Assembly: GCA_029449235.1 (NCBI GenBank)
Contig: JANATG010000005.1
Span: 1,550,001 to 1,614,000, forward strand
From: Linnemannia schmuckeri
Taxonomy: Eukaryota; Mortierellomycota; Mortierellomycetes; Mortierellales; Mortierellaceae
Length of the DNA stretch: 64,000 bases
Direction of reading: 5' to 3'
In this document: positions 46,401 through 57,479 of the stretch, piece after piece
Numbering within the stretch: position 1 is the first letter of the stretch
How the letters are laid out: each line of letters begins with the position of its first letter
Translations under genes and position numbers: made by a program
The notes under the pieces: model-generated
Seen by the model: the letters and a program-made list of their open reading frames with translations, nothing else
Databases searched by the model: none
Told to the model about the DNA's origin: nothing

Positions 46401-47535
46401 ATGACTAATTCGACCTTTACGCCATTCATCCATCCCTGGAGAGCACCCGACCAGCATGAGGAGCACCAATACCTCAACATGATTCGCCACGTCATGAACC
46501 ACGGCGAATTCCGCTCAGACCGTACAGGCACAGGCACCCGTTCCATCTTTGCTCCTCCCTCCATGCGCTTTTCCCTCGAAAACGACATCTTCCCACTCCT
46601 GACCACAAAGCGAGTCTTTTTCCGTGCTGTGGTTGAGGAATTGTTGTGGTTCGTCAAGGGCGATACCAACGGTCTTCATCTCTCAGAAAAGGGTATCAAA
46701 ATCTGGGAGGGCAATGGTTCGAGGGAGTACCTGGACAAGGTCGGATTGTCGCATCGCAAGGTTGGAGACCTGGGCCCCGTGTATGGATTCCAATGGCGTC
46801 ATTTTGGGGCCGAGTACAAGGATTGTGATACCGATTATACGGGTCAGGGTGTTGATCAGATTGCAGAGGTCATCTGGAAGATCAAGCACACGCCTACCGA
46901 CCGCAGAATTATTATGAGTGCCTGGAACCCTGCCGGTAAGCAATCCCATGTACTTCGCAATTGCAGTTGGGGCTTGTCTCCACTTATGCTCGCTTTCAAA
47001 AACATATAAATTTTCCTATGGATCTCTCCAATTGCGATTACACATCCAATGATCCTCACTAACAAGTACATATACTTCTTTTGAATGGATAGATCTCGGA
47101 AAGATGGCGCTGCCTCCTTGCCACATGTTCTGCCAGTTCTACGTCTCGACGCCAACAGAGGAACAGCCAAGAGCCAAGCTCTCGTGTCAGCTCTATCAGC
47201 GCTCGTGCGATATGGGACTTGGTGTTCCATTCAACATTGCATCGTATGCGCTGTTGACAAAGATGATTGCCTATGTTACGGACCTGGACTGTGGCGAGTT
47301 TATTCACACCATGGGCGACGCCCACATATACCTGGACCACACCGACGCCCTGAAGATCCAGATTGAGCGTGAGCCCCGTGCGTTCCCCAAGCTCTATATC
47401 CGTCCTTCCCAGACGAATGAATCTGAGGCTGGAAACGAGAGGACGATTAGCAACATTGACGATTTTGTGCTTGAGGACTTTGTTCTGGAGGGATATGAGC
47501 CTCACAAGAAGATCGACATGGTCATGTCCGTGTAG
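46401..47535 (+). CDS. TYMS/CDC21: Thymidylate synthase
   Basis: Converts dUMP to dTMP using methylene-tetrahydrofolate, the only de novo source of thymidylate. Two exons (46401-46935 and 47093-47535) give 325 aa. Family marks in order: QYLNMIRHVMNHGEFRSDRT (binding Arg), FPLLTTKRVFFRAVVEELLW, the phosphate-binding DRRIIMSAWNP, catalytic Cys near residue 188 in PPCHMFCQFYV, QLYQRSCDMGLGVPFNIASY and HTMGDAHIYLDH. The intron splits WNPA|DLGKMALPPC and the Asp codon is completed across it. The last about 45 residues include an acidic stretch and end in MVMSV. A poly(T) tract and CT repeat precede the start. AATAAA lies just after the stop (about 47547). Confidence 0.97.
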
Positions 47536-48395
47536 CTCCTTTGCCAATAAATTTGAATGCGATAAATTAAAAATTAGTCTCATAGTAAAGTTGATATTGA
47601 AGTCCATGAGATCCAACAACATATGTTAATGGTGTCAAAGGAGTAGATACAGCACCTCGGATTAGATCCTATTAAGAGATATGGATGATATGGACGAAAG
47701 AGTTGGAATGGATTTGCTATTAGATCTATATTGCAACCACAGTCGCGGTTCACTCGTCCTAAGAAGGTTGTCAGAGCTCTTTAAAACAACCAACAACAGT
47801 AGACCTCTCATTGCATACGACTTGTCGCTTTATTTTTTTTTTTTTACTTGCCGCTACTTGCGATTGATTATCATGCTTTTTTTCTTTGTTTCTAGAACAA
47901 ATGAACTCTCCTCGAATGTTCTTAAGGAATGTATGTTAATGACTTTCTCGCCCTCGCTCTTGCACATTTGAGAAAGGGCTTGTGACTGGCACCAATGAAT
48001 TTGCGCCACTTCATCCACACCGCAACTTCAAACAGAGACAAGGGTGGGTCTGGGCAAGTTGCACTCACTTCGCTTCTTTCGTCGTCCTCCTTTGTATTCA
48101 TTTGAATTGCTACAGACTGAACCTTCGGCATCCATTCCTCTCTCTTTTTTTTCCCTTTCTTTTCTCTCTCACTCTCACTCTCATCACATCACACGCATAC
48201 TCTCGTCACACCATACTCACACTCAGAGCAAGCGGGCAAACAACCACACCGACCAACAATAACAACCATCGACACGCAAGCAGGACTGACCGCCATCCAT
48301 CCAACCCCACAACACCTGCAGTCAACTCACATCCAAAAGACAAAAAAAAAAGAGAAAAAAAAAAACTTGCAAGGAACACACAACAGACAACAGGC
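47536..48395. promoter_or_regulatory. Intergenic region upstream of the derlin gene
   Basis: About 0.86 kb. The last 250 nt are pyrimidine-rich and then C/A-rich on the + strand, a leader signature. No other gene seen. Confidence 0.45.
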
Positions 48396-50038
48396 ATGGC
48401 CATCCCAATAGAGACATGGTACTACGATGTACCAATCGTCACTCGTCTTTTTGCCACCGGTGCCGCCCTGGTCGCTCTTGCAGTGGTAACAAACTCTTTT
48501 CCTTCAAAACAAGAACGCAGGAGACCTTTTTTTGGCAACACTCACAGTTCATTCATTAACGTCTTTACGACTCTTTGCACCTTCTTCCTTTCTCTCATCA
48601 GCAAACGGGATTCACCAATGCGTTCCAGCTCTACTTCAACTACCAATTAGTCTTCTATCAAAACCAAGTAGGTCCTCAGTCCGCCTTTATTGTCATCGAT
48701 ACTTTTCGCAATAGGACACTCTCAGCGCACACACCCTATATGCGTTCTCTGACCTTGGCCTTATTTCCCCTTACCTGTTAGTATTGGAGACCGATCACGA
48801 CATTTCTATATTTTGGGCCTCTTGGACTGGATTTCGTTTTCCACATGTTTTTCTTGTAAGTCTCTGTCTTTCTGCAGGATAGATGCAACACAAGCAGTTC
48901 TCACAATAAGGGCATTGACAACCGAAGTATCAGGAGCAGGAATAAAGTCCAAACAAGTGCTTGGTCAAAAGGAGGACGATCTAACAACAACTCTGCGGAA
49001 AGAGAGAGTGGCACAAATGGAATCATTGGATCGAGACACGCGGACAACTCGAGTACTATATATTTTATGCTTGTTCGCACAACGGCTCATTGATAAATAA
49101 CGTTACTAAAACTACTTTTTGATGTGTATGTCTGTAATATAGAGTACGATACAGTAGGATGCTGGAAGAAGGGTCTTTTTACGGACGCACAATGGACTAT
49201 GCCTGGATGCTCTTCCTCTCTGCCATTTCTTTATTGGTAAGCACCCACAAGGAAAACTATATGAGACGACGGAAGTACAATTTCCGAGCAATTGGATTAG
49301 ACCTCAGCTTGCAAGAATTGGTATTGATTCATATCTTGTCTTTTGTATCAAAATAGTGTCTGTCGCCATTTGTGGCAATGCCCTTCCTTGGATCCCCTTT
49401 GGCATTCACGTTGGTGTACATCTGGTCCCGGCGCAACCCCTCAATCCCACTAAATTTTCTCGGCTTGTTTGTATTCACGGCGCCTTATCTGCCTTGGGTG
49501 CTACTTGGATTCACGCTTTTGTTGAACAGCCACTTTCCTACCGGTGATCTCATGGGAATCGCAGTTGGACACATCTACTACTTTTTCGAGGACGTTTGGC
49601 CCAAGGAGCAGGCTTCAGGAGGCAGACGATACCTTCAAACACCATCTTTCCTGTACGTTTTTGTTTCTCTGCTTACTCAGCATATGATGTTGTCCTTAAG
49701 ACTTTTCGCGATAATCAATTTTATTGACGTATTTGTCTATTCTCTGTTTTTGCTCACATAGTACACGCCCACGTGGAGTGAACATCTCTGCAGAACTTCA
49801 GGATGAAGTGTTGCCAGAACAAGCGAATGCAGAACAGAGTGAACAATATCCAGAAGGCGAGCAGTCAGGAACAACAGCACCCACAACCACTCTCCCATCT
49901 GCGTCAGGATCACCATCAGCAGGAGGAGTGAGTTCAGGAACAACCGCGACGACGACGGCTTTGGAAAATGGACCTCGTGTCGAGGCCCGCAGCCGACCCA
50001 ATGCCTCGGCACACAACCAGATGGATCCTCTTTCTTAG
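48396..50038 (+). CDS. DER1/DFM1-like: Derlin (ER-associated degradation membrane protein)
   Basis: Rhomboid-like pseudoprotease of the ER that helps extract misfolded proteins for degradation. Six exons (48396-48485, 48602-48667, 48782-48855, 49143-49236, 49357-49652, 49762-50038) give 298 aa. Family features: N-terminal WYYDVPIVTRLFATG, NYQLVFYQNQYWRPITTFLYFGPLGLDFVFHMFFL with the conserved WR, LVRYSRMLEEGSFYGRT, then helices through FLGLFVFTAPYLPWVLLGF and GIAVGHIYYFFEDVWP. The last about 95 residues are Ser/Thr/Gly-rich and disordered. I do not see the SHP box by which some derlins bind Cdc48. Exons 2 and 3 are small (66 and 74 nt). AATAAA is about 75 nt past the stop. Confidence 0.95.
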
Positions 50039-50582
50039 AACTGCCTTTCTTTCGCTTCTCCGCCTGTATCACATTCAACCCATGGACAGAAAAACGAAAA
50101 AATATACTGAATAAACATAAACAAAAAGCTGGCCTTCAAAGTACTAGAAGAATTCTTGATGGTTGTTCAAAGGGGAAAGAGTGAAAGAGTAGCAATGGGT
50201 TCCATGCACCTCTGGAAATGTATGAGCCCTGCCCATGAGTTTTCTTTCTGGCTCTGATTTTGGTGACACCATCCAAAAGAGAAAAAAGAAAGGGGCGGCG
50301 AAAATGAAGGGAACAACAATAACAGATAAGGATCGAGAGCAATCAGGAAGCGCGAGAAAGGGGGATAGAATTAGCCAGTTGGTTGACTGGGCTGGCAAGG
50401 AGGGGTGCTGGGTGGAAACGAAAGGAAACAAGGGGTGCACACACAGGGAGTTGGTCCATTCTTTTTCTTTTTTGTCCTTTACCACTTTTCTCTTTCTCTT
50501 TCTCTTTCCTGCATTCACCTCTTGTCTTTGTTCCGTCTCATCACTAAGACCTTCCCATTCATAAACCTACAACAACGAGTAC
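50039..50582. other. Spacer between derlin and Erv46 genes
   Basis: A 544-nt spacer. It holds the derlin 3' end (AATAAAC near 50111), then a pyrimidine-rich leader (50460-50560) with CTTTCT repeats before the Erv46 start. Nothing else seen. Confidence 0.45.
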
Positions 50583-52288
50583 ATGGCACAAACAAAGTTC
50601 AGCAGGTTCAAGCAGTTCGATGCTTATGCAAAGACACTCGATGACTTTCGTGTAAAAACATCCACCGGCGCCGCAGGTAAGTTTTTTTTTTCCTTTTTCG
50701 ACGCATATGGCATAAAGCGACAAACATACGAACCATTATTTTACTCACAAGTAGAACCCCACATATATGTCACACTCGATCATCTTTCTTTTTTTTTCAT
50801 ACGCCCTGCATGGGATATAGTGACGATGGCGAGCGCGGTGATTATCCTGATCCTGTTCTTTGGTGAGCTGTTCAACTACCGGTCTATTCATGTCGAGTCG
50901 TCGCTTGTGGTCGATAGCGGCAGGAAGGAAAAGATGGACATTGATTTCGATATTACCTTCCGCAAGATCCCATGCTACAGTACGCTTCAAATGAGAGAGA
51001 TTTTTATTTTTTCTCAAGTTAAAAAGAATAATATTTTAGTTTCAAAGTTGATTCTCCAACAACTTATTAACGCTTACTTTCTATTGCTCTACCTGTTGCT
51101 TATGTGAGTAGTTTTGACGCTGGATGTGATGGATGTGGCGGGAGAACACCAGGCGGACGTGGCGCATTCGATTTACAAGACACAGCTGGCTCCTGACGGC
51201 ACTGAACTCAAGCACGAGAAGACCGAACGTAGGTTGGCGGCAGATCATCGTCGCGTGTCTCTCGGATGCATGTTCATATATATTTTTTTGAGGTCCGAAT
51301 GCCGTTCGTTGACGGGCGTGTCTCAGTCCTGACGCTTTTACTCTCTACATCCTCCCCCAACTTGACATCATAATAGACTTGGGGGATACGGGACCGGATC
51401 CAAAAGTGGTGGGCGAGAACTATTGCGGTGACTGCTACGGCGCCCGAAAGCCCGAATCTGGCTGCTGCAACACCTGCGAAGACGTCCGAAAAGCCTACGA
51501 AGGCTCCGGTTGGTCCTTCAACCACCCCGAAACCATTGAACAATGCGTCCGAGAAGGATACCTCGACAAAATCAAAGAACAAGCCAATCAAGGATGTCGA
51601 ATCCGAGGAAAAGTCACCGTCAACAAAGTCGCCGGAAACTTCCATGTCGCCCCCGGTCGATCATTCCAACGGGGCAACGCGCATGTCCATGATATTCAGC
51701 AGTATCTAGAACAGGGACTGGACTTTTCGCATCATATTGAGCATTTGAGTTTTGGGGAAAAGATTCCGAATGTTCATAATCCGTTGGATGATACGACAGT
51801 TCAGAACGCGGAGGGGTTGTTTATGTTTCAGTATTATTTGAAGGTTGTTGGCACACGGTATTTTTACCTGGACAAGATGCCGGTTTATACGAACCAGTTC
51901 TCGGTTACGCAGTATAATCGCAATCTGCAGTACAAGAATGCATGGGGCCAGATTCAAGCACCCAACGGTCTCCCAGGTACTATGACTATGGCACTCATGT
52001 CTATAAAATTATCTCCGCATCCAAAGTCTACTTCTTTTTATCAACATTTTACTAACTTTTATCTTCCTCTCTTCACAAAAAAAACCCCTGACAGGAGTGT
52101 TTTTCAATTTCGACATCTCACCAATGTTGGTGATTCAAAAGGAAGAACGCAAGTCGTTCGCCTCGTTCCTGACGGGCGTCTGTGCCATTGTCGGCGGCAT
52201 TTTTACAGTCGCCGGGCTATTGGACGGAGCCATCTGGCGCGCTGAACGGACCCTCAAGAGGAAAATGGAGCTCGGCAAAGCTTTTTGA
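50583..52288 (+). CDS. ERV46: ER-Golgi cargo receptor Erv46/ERGIC3
   Basis: Partner of Erv41 in COPII/COPI vesicles that retrieves ER residents and exports cargo. Five exons (50583-50676, 50821-50979, 51112-51228, 51377-51976, 52095-52288) give 387 aa. N-terminal FKQFDAYAKTLDDFRVKT precedes TM1 (VTMASAVIILILFFGELFNY). The lumenal domain follows, with DITFRKIPCYILTLDVMDV, the Cys-rich YCGDCYGA and GCCNTCEDVR, HDIQQYLEQGLDFSHHI and QFSVTQYNR. TM2 follows FFNFDISPMLVIQKEER. The short C-tail ends KRKMELGKAF, carrying the basic and hydrophobic ER-Golgi sorting signals typical of the family. All introns keep phase 1. Confidence 0.96.
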
Positions 52289-52556
52289 GACAGTTATTGT
52301 CTATAGAAATAACGTTCCTTTTATTTTGTTGTAATGTGTGGTTTTCACTATGATACATGCATTATATTATTATTATTTTTTGTGTCTGTTTTAAAAGTTG
52401 TGTAAAATCTGTTATTACAATATGGAGAAAGGCGATGGAAGTGAAGAAAGTAAAGGAAAACGAACGGAAAATGAAGGGAAACAGAAGGGGAGTAAGAAAG
52501 GAAAGCAAAAAAAGAAAAAGGCAAGGAGAGCTGAGTTGTTATACATGATATGGCGA
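52289..52556. other. Convergent 3' flanks of ERV46 and the homeodomain/TFIIS-N gene
   Basis: A 268-nt A/T-rich spacer, purine-rich in its right half. The two genes are convergent. Nothing else seen. Confidence 0.4.
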
Positions 52557-55500
52557 TCAGCTTTCCATCTCTTTGCGTCTTGCTTGGATGACTTGGAGGA
52601 GCATTGACAACATTGGCAGTGCCACTGTATGGAGTGGGGCCGAAATCTAGGTAAGAGATGTAAGTAACCAGCGTGATATAAAAAGCAAGGTCGACAAAAA
52701 CAAAGTCAGAAGAGAGTATACAAAAATTGGCGACAAATATGTTTCTTACCTCGTACAACTCGATTTTGCGCTTTGGTCTCGGATCGACCTTCTCCATATC
52801 CTCATTTTCATCGTCAGGCTCAGCAGGCGAATACGGGACGGACGCCAAATCCAGGTACTGAACAGCGGGCACCGTCGCCTCTCTCTGGGCCTGAACCAGC
52901 TTCTCTTTACTCTCTTCACCGAACGACGCCGGCTCCATGTGATGTTTGTCTTCGGGATGTTCAATCAGGAGCTTTTGTGGATGTCTCCACAGCTCGCCAC
53001 GGACGAGCTTTTCGATTTCTTCCTCGGGGATCTGGAAGACTGGAACTGCTAGCACGGTTGGCACGGATGGTTCGTCGGAACGTGGTACTGGCTCTGGGGT
53101 TGGTTTTGAATATGGCTCTTGGTATGGCTCTGGGTGGTGATGCTGCCGTTGTTGATGCTGTTGTTGGTGGTATTGTTCTTGTTCATTTCTATACTCTTGA
53201 CTGTATCCATGTCGCTGTCTGTATTCATCACGTCCATGTCCGTATTCATGGTCATAACGGCGATCGTCGTGTCCGCGCTTGTATCCACGCTCGTATCTGT
53301 CCACGTCGCTATATCCGCGACCATGCTCGTACCCGTCTGGATACCCATTGTCATATCCATCACCATATCCACGTCCTTGGTCGTACCCGTTGTCATCATC
53401 ATGGCGATCGCGATCATCCTGATAATACCGGTCTCTGCCGTCCTCATACTCCATCCTCCTTTCCTCATCATCGTTATAATAGCCACTCCAGTTGTCCCGG
53501 CGGCCATCCCGGTCATCCCAGTCGCTTCGCTGATCATCCCGTCGAGCGTCGTACCGGTCGTCGTCTCCGTCGTCTCGATCGACCCGCCTATCATCATTCC
53601 GGTCCTCGTAATCGTGCTCGTCAGGGTGAGACTCAAAGAACCGAACCTCTCGAATATCGTCACCTCCTTTGAAGCGAACGACTTTCTTCCTCCTGTTTTC
53701 ACGCGTCAAGATGAGTGCGGATGGAATCACCCTACCCGACGGGGCGACGATGTGAGACCTTGCGGCCGTTGTCATCGCAGCAGCAGCTCCTGTGGTCGCG
53801 GTTGCAGTTGCGTTTGTGACTGCAGGTGTAGTTGTGGTTGTAGCTGTAGTTGCTACTGTTGGTGTGATTCGCGTTGTCAGCGTGGTTTGTGCTAATGAGG
53901 CTACAGCAGGTGCCGTCGAGGTAACATTCAAAGGCGCCGAGATACTCGAAAAGAAATTCAGCTGTCGCCCTAAGACAACGTCTGAAGTCGATGACGGTGA
54001 TGCACCCTGGGCCGCCCTGGGCGAGTGTGCGGACCTAGGCGACTGGACGGGTCCTCGAGGAGAGTATTGTTGACGGGGTGAAGAGGCAGCCTTGGAGGAT
54101 ATGGGTGAGGTAGGCGTAGTGGCGGGTTTAGGCAGGAGGTTCCTTCCTGTGAGTACTGACAGCGGTGTAGAACTTTTATCGATGCGTCGACTGGGTAGTC
54201 CTCCCTTGGCGGTGGGTGTAAATGACGATGAGGATGCGGAAGACGATGTGGGTACGAAAGAGGATGTAGCGGTAGAGGAGGAAGAGGAAGAGGTAAAGGA
54301 GACTGTTGTGTTCTTGGAGGGGGCTGCGAGAGTCGACTTTTTGACAAAGTTGGGCAATTGCACCATGGGCTATCAAATCATTGCAATGAATATTCAAAGT
54401 GAGTGTCAATTTTTGACGGACTGATCAAATCACTTGCCATAATTAATCAATGATCAAAAGAGAGAAATATTTTACCTCAGAGGAACCTGCACTGGACCCT
54501 GCACTGGACCCTGCATCTATCCTGACTCGTTTACGACCATCGACCAGTGACTGACTCGATCCCGAACGAGAACTGTACTGGTCTCCTGTCCTGTTCCAGT
54601 CCGCAAGCAGTTCCGATGCCGCCCTGACGACCTCTACAATACATAATTTACACATGTGCAAGATTTAGCTTTTGGTTGCGTGTAACAGGCATCCAGGGTA
54701 GCCATTACAAACACATCTCCAATTCCTTGAAAATCACCTTTTGGATATGCTAGGTCGTTCGCAAGCTGCTTAATAACACGTGTGTGGTCCGAATGACGAT
54801 ATTCTGGAGGCGTACGTCTCAAAGTCTTGACCGCATTCGCAACAATCTGTACAACCTCTTTTGGTTGCTGCTCGTCATCGTATGGGTCCTCCATATCATC
54901 GATCACTTTCCTGCCCTCCTTGATCCATTCGAAAATCCTAGCCAGGCCTTCAGACTTTGCAAACCTATACTCATGGGGAAAAAAAACGAAATGAAATGAA
55001 ATGAAATGTGATGTTAGAAAAAAATAGCAAATGTGATGTTAGCAAACAATAGCAAATGTGATGTTAGCAAACAATAGCAAATGTTTTCAAAGCATAAAAG
55101 AAACTGGGGAGTAGAATTTAGTCGCGCCACTTACTCATCATGGACTTTTTGGTCCTTTGTGTAACTAAGACTATTAATGATATACTTGCGCCCGAGAGAG
55201 TCTCCTGCCATGAGCACAAGCTTTGCAAGCTCAGGAACATGGTCTTTGTGGGCGATAGACCCACCTCTGAGCATGGGAAATAAACTGCGCCTGATTTGAG
55301 AGGCCGTCATCTAACAGACATATAAGAGGGAAAAGAATAATACCGTTGCTAAATAATGGTCACCTTTAACATAGCTTAGAAATGCACCAGGACACCAATA
55401 CCTGGTAATACCTGATTACTTGAGTCCCCCCTATTCGACTGCCCCTTTTCAAGTTGAGATCTAGAGGAAGACAGGCTCCGCACTTGTATGGTGGAAGGAC

Positions 55501-56641
55501 GGTATTTAACGCTTTCGCTTCCCAAGATACCATCAGCCGACGGCGTTTCTTCTCGGTCACTACTATATGCAGAGCAGAAAAATATTAGCTCAAGCTCATA
55601 TGCTGATCGACATCACTTTGATGCATAAAGCACATCAGCTATCCTAGCAATTTGCCTCACCCTGTTGACGCGTTGGAGGCGGAAGTTGGTACAGCATTCC
55701 GCGTAGATTCGTTCCCTGTAGGTTCGTTCCGTGTGGACTCGCTCCGTGTAGGTTCGCTCTGTATAGGGTGGCTCTGTACCTCCGGAGCAATTGTTGCCGA
55801 CAAGGCGGTGCGAGTAGGCATAGTATGGGAAGGAGGAGGTATCACAAGCGGTACTTCTGCCGCTTCCCTCTTCGCTTTAGCGCGCCTGTTGGTGAACCAA
55901 TTCCGGACCTAACAATTGATCACAACGCATTTTGATTTAGAAATTAGAGAGCCAGTCGCGGTGGCGGTTTGAAGCTAAATCGGACACGCGGTTTTTATGG
56001 GCCATCCACGGTACGGAAGTAGAAATAAGCTCTACCTTTGTTACGGTTAATGACAACCTGGCTGCAATCTCTTCGATTTCGTCGGTCTCTGGTTTCGGTC
56101 TCTTGTTAAAGATCGACTCGAGATACTCTCTCTGATCCGCGGTGGCATGCCGTATTACTGTTGGTTGTGAGCTCGTTATTGTTACTGGGGTAGCAAGGGT
56201 GAAGGCTGGTCTAACCACTTTGCATGTGAAAGACAAAGACGGATGGTGTTAACATCCGCTAGTTGCCTCTTTTCTTTTTTTTGGATTGACACTCTCGGCA
56301 GAAACAGCGTAAAGACAAAGCTGGCGTGTGGTATTTTCCAGGACATCACTTTTCATCTATCAGCTGTACTCTCGCCTGTGCTCACCAGAGTTCTCTTGGC
56401 GCGTGCTTTCTGAGGCTTGAGCAGCTGCCTGGTAATTTGAACCGCTGCCAATCAAAGGTGATGGTCCGTTGTATATGAGGGGTATATTTACGGACGAGAC
56501 AAAGAATTTCCTTTGAATCTGCATCGATTCTGAAGCTCTGCTGTTGTCTCTTCCATTTGTACCAATAGATCCAGAGGACGAATCTGAGGGTAATGAGCGT
56601 GAAGGTTGTTGACCGTCCCAAGGATTCTGGCCCGAGGCCAT
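52557..56641 (-). CDS. Homeodomain + TFIIS N-terminal (LW) domain + PP1-docking protein, LUMINIDEPENDENS/PNUTS-like
   Basis: Nine exons keep one frame: 56641-56386, 56217-56036, 55908-55661, 55562-55412, 55310-55135, 54964-54738, 54633-54476, 54369-52750 and 52646-52557, 1035 aa in all. Exons 2-3 encode a homeodomain (about 106-165): ATADQREYLESIF, EIEEIAARLSLTVTK and the recognition helix VRNWFTNRRAKAKRE with invariant W, F, N and R. Exons 5-7 (about 295-435) encode a helical TFIIS-N/LW-type domain: LARIFEWIKEGRKVIDD, VVQIVANAVKTLRRTP and VVRAASELLADWNRTG. Exon 8 is Ser/Thr/Pro-rich. Near residue 697 it carries RRKKVVRF, then DIREVRFFE, which fits the PP1-docking RVxF block of PNUTS, followed by an Asp/Arg/Tyr-rich repetitive region. 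I infer a nuclear scaffold for PP1 in transcription termination or mRNA 3'-end processing. The exon 1-2 acceptor has an alternative (in frame) 54 nt downstream. The C-terminal exon 9 is the least certain. Confidence 0.82.
54988..55080. repeat. Microsatellite and 25-bp tandem repeat in intron 5 of the homeodomain/TFIIS-N gene
   Basis: A 5-bp ATGAA run (54988-55008) leads into three copies of a 25-bp unit starting at 55006, 55031 and 55056. The last two are identical (ATGTGATGTTAGCAAACAAT then AGCAA); the first has four substitutions. On the gene's strand each unit contains CTAAC, the branch-site-like motif of these introns. Confidence 0.9.
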
Positions 56642-57479
56642 CCTTTTTGTGTTTCAGTGCGACGAAGGGGTGTGTGTTGTTGTTTTGGGTGAAAGTGGTG
56701 TGAGAGACTTGCTGGTGTGAAGTCCTTGTGTTCCCCAAATGAGGCGCGGTTTTAGGGGATGTGAAGAAGCGAGCGAAAAGGTGGTGATGTTAAAGAAGCG
56801 AAGGTGAGGAACTATGCTGCAGAACCAGAGAAAGGGCGTATTCTGATAGTGGCTTGTACAGTACCAGAGCACATAATTTTTGCCACTAACTTCCATTATT
56901 GATGCTACTGATGAAAGGGTTCAACTGGGCACTATTTGACGCAGCTGACAATTGATAATTGATAAAAAAAAAAAGTGATCTAGAAGCTTGGACCTTTGTT
57001 CAATTCACCAACACCCTGGGATGGTTCCAAAATCCAGCACTTGGAGTGAGACGTGAGCCAATAATACCCAGCTACGTCTTTCCTTAATTGTGCAACAGCG
57101 ACTGATGAAACTTAGTGGCAATCGGCCGAAGAAGTGCGAGGGGTGACTATGCTGCTCTCCCTCTTTGTCGCCTTTTTTTCTTTTTCTTTTTCTCGTTCTG
57201 TGTCCCCTTCCCCGCCGTCAATTTATTTTTTTTTACCTTTTTTTCCCACAAGGTTAATCCTTGCGTCCACTGTTGCTGAGCAGAATTATCGTCCCCTCCT
57301 CGTTCTTCTTCTTTCTATTTTATTCTACATCAGCTATTATCTCATTCCTATTAATCTTCTAATCACTACCCACTCACTCATTACAGAGAAGCCGCAATTG
57401 ACCAACGGCTACTCTTTTTCTTACGCACACTCTCTACTCTCCATCTCCCATCGCACTACTGCACAGCTCGCATCCCCAA
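56642..57479. promoter_or_regulatory. Divergent promoter region between the homeodomain/TFIIS-N gene and GDA1
   Basis: An 838-nt spacer. From 57140 to 57460 the + strand is pyrimidine-rich (GDA1 leader). The left part has no clear purine block. Open frames running through it are low complexity. Confidence 0.5.

Noticed and set aside
57134..57479. Hydrophobic open frame upstream of GDA1 resembling a signal sequence
   Set aside because: It is in a different frame from the Gda1 N-terminus, and the Met at 57480 gives the expected type II membrane protein.
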